Source: an uncultured Pseudodesulfovibrio sp.
GTDB taxonomy: Bacteria > Desulfobacterota > Desulfovibrionia > Desulfovibrionales > Desulfovibrionaceae
NCBI RefSeq assembly: GCF_963664965.1
Contig: NZ_OY761823.1
Location: 3,180,001 to 3,244,000 of the forward strand
Direction of reading: 5' to 3'
DNA: 64,000 nt
The notes under the pieces are model-generated. The model saw nothing but the letters and a program-made list of their open reading frames with translations, had not been told where the DNA came from and made no database searches. Positions 63,652 to 64,000 of the stretch are shown here, in pieces. Numbering within the stretch: the first letter of the stretch is position 1; each line of letters begins with the position of its first letter. A program made the position numbers and the translations under genes.

Positions 63652-64000
63652 TTACTTGCTGATATTTTCATAAAGCTCATTAAAGTATGCCTGCTGAATA
63701 CCATTCACATCAATAAGTTGCAGACCGGCATTGAATGCCTTCATTAATTTTTCGCCGGTTCGCCCATTCCGAAAACAGACATGCATGTCGTTTATCCCCA
63801 AAAGATGCGGATTGACACTCAGTTCTCCCTTTCGAGAAGAAAGCTGCTCATCAGAATTGGACAAATAATTGAAAAGATTGATATCTGCGACAGCCATATC
63901 CACCCTTCCGGCAAGAACCTTTCGGAGATTGAACAAATCGGAAACAGATTCATCAACCCGAATCTCACCCGCCTTGACCATGCTGTCAAAGGAGGCGGTA
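63652..64000 (-). CDS. periplasmic solute-binding protein (partial, N-terminus beyond the window)
   Basis: The last 115 residues or so of a SBP_bac_3-like protein are visible and the frame is open to the window edge (no stop up to 64000). Typical features are GRVDMAVADINLFNYL and the C-terminal AFNAGLQLIDVNGIQQAYFNELY. It is a third orphan binding protein. The ligand and transporter partners are not visible. Confidence 0.75.
   Translation of the reverse strand, partial: TASFDSMVKAGEIRVDESVSDLFNLRKVLAGRVDMAVADINLFNYLSNSDEQLSSRKGELSVNPHLLGINDMHVCFRNGRTGEKLMKAFNAGLQLIDVNGIQQAYFNELYENISK

Noticed and set aside
1..64000. CRISPR array, insertion sequence or prophage
   Set aside because: No regularly spaced repeats, transposase or phage structural genes were seen in any part of the window.

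Overview
The window reads like a chromosomal segment of a sulfate-reducing Desulfovibrionales bacterium (Desulfovibrio/Pseudodesulfovibrio type). The strongest evidence is a complete Tmc electron-transfer complex (tetraheme cytochrome c3, CCG/4Fe-4S subunit, NarI-like membrane subunit, Trp-rich subunit; 34641-38336). Supporting evidence is a tungsten-type aldehyde:ferredoxin oxidoreductase, a WtpABC-like tungstate/molybdate transporter, a rubredoxin, and many orphan periplasmic binding proteins and two-component proteins. There is one tRNA gene (Ala, CGC). I see no rRNA, CRISPR array, insertion sequence or phage module. Assignments come from reading the sequence; no database search was run.

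Layout. 1-7000: the edge of a DUF401 permease, an unknown small protein, a TPR protein, an AOR plus class II aldolase pair, a CPBP protease and a binding protein. 7000-15300: a small membrane protein, rubredoxin, and a yebC-ruvC-ruvA-ruvB cluster (minus strand) split between ruvC and ruvA by a four-gene GtrA/GT2-type surface glycosylation cassette, then rlmE. 15300-19200: a DUF3880-like glycosyltransferase, tRNA-Ala, and an RNHCP/RsgA pair. 19300-24000: a secreted highly charged helical protein, an HD-GYP phosphodiesterase paired with a degenerate HD-GYP relative, and another binding protein.

24100-31300 is a seven-gene minus-strand operon: a TetR regulator, a SulP anion transporter with an unusual insertion, then a chain of receivers and kinases, one of them a cytidylate-kinase-like/BON/receiver fusion. 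31500-34400 is wtpABC and 34600-38300 is tmc. 39200-43000 is a large FecR/VCBS/RTX adhesin whose C-terminal tail is in another frame. 43150-50080 holds a giant hybrid kinase, CheW, and a chemoreceptor interrupted by an in-frame amber codon at its signalling tip. 50189-52117 is an XRE-HTH/kinase-like/receiver fusion. 52275-55837 is an SxtJ/SxtK-like/carbamoyltransferase/SGNH operon.

55968-63578 looks like one regulatory unit. A sigma-54 activator with a Cys-rich PAS domain is followed by a NifX-like protein. A textbook -24/-12 promoter then precedes a degenerate receiver, a CBS protein, an SLC13-type anion permease, a hexapeptide-repeat protein and an NhaB Na+/H+ antiporter. The window ends inside another binding-protein gene.

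The most unusual points are the SulP phosphorelay operon, the sigma-54 anion/Na+ module, the two apparently broken large genes (chemoreceptor and RTX adhesin), and the glycosylation cassette inserted between Holliday-junction genes.
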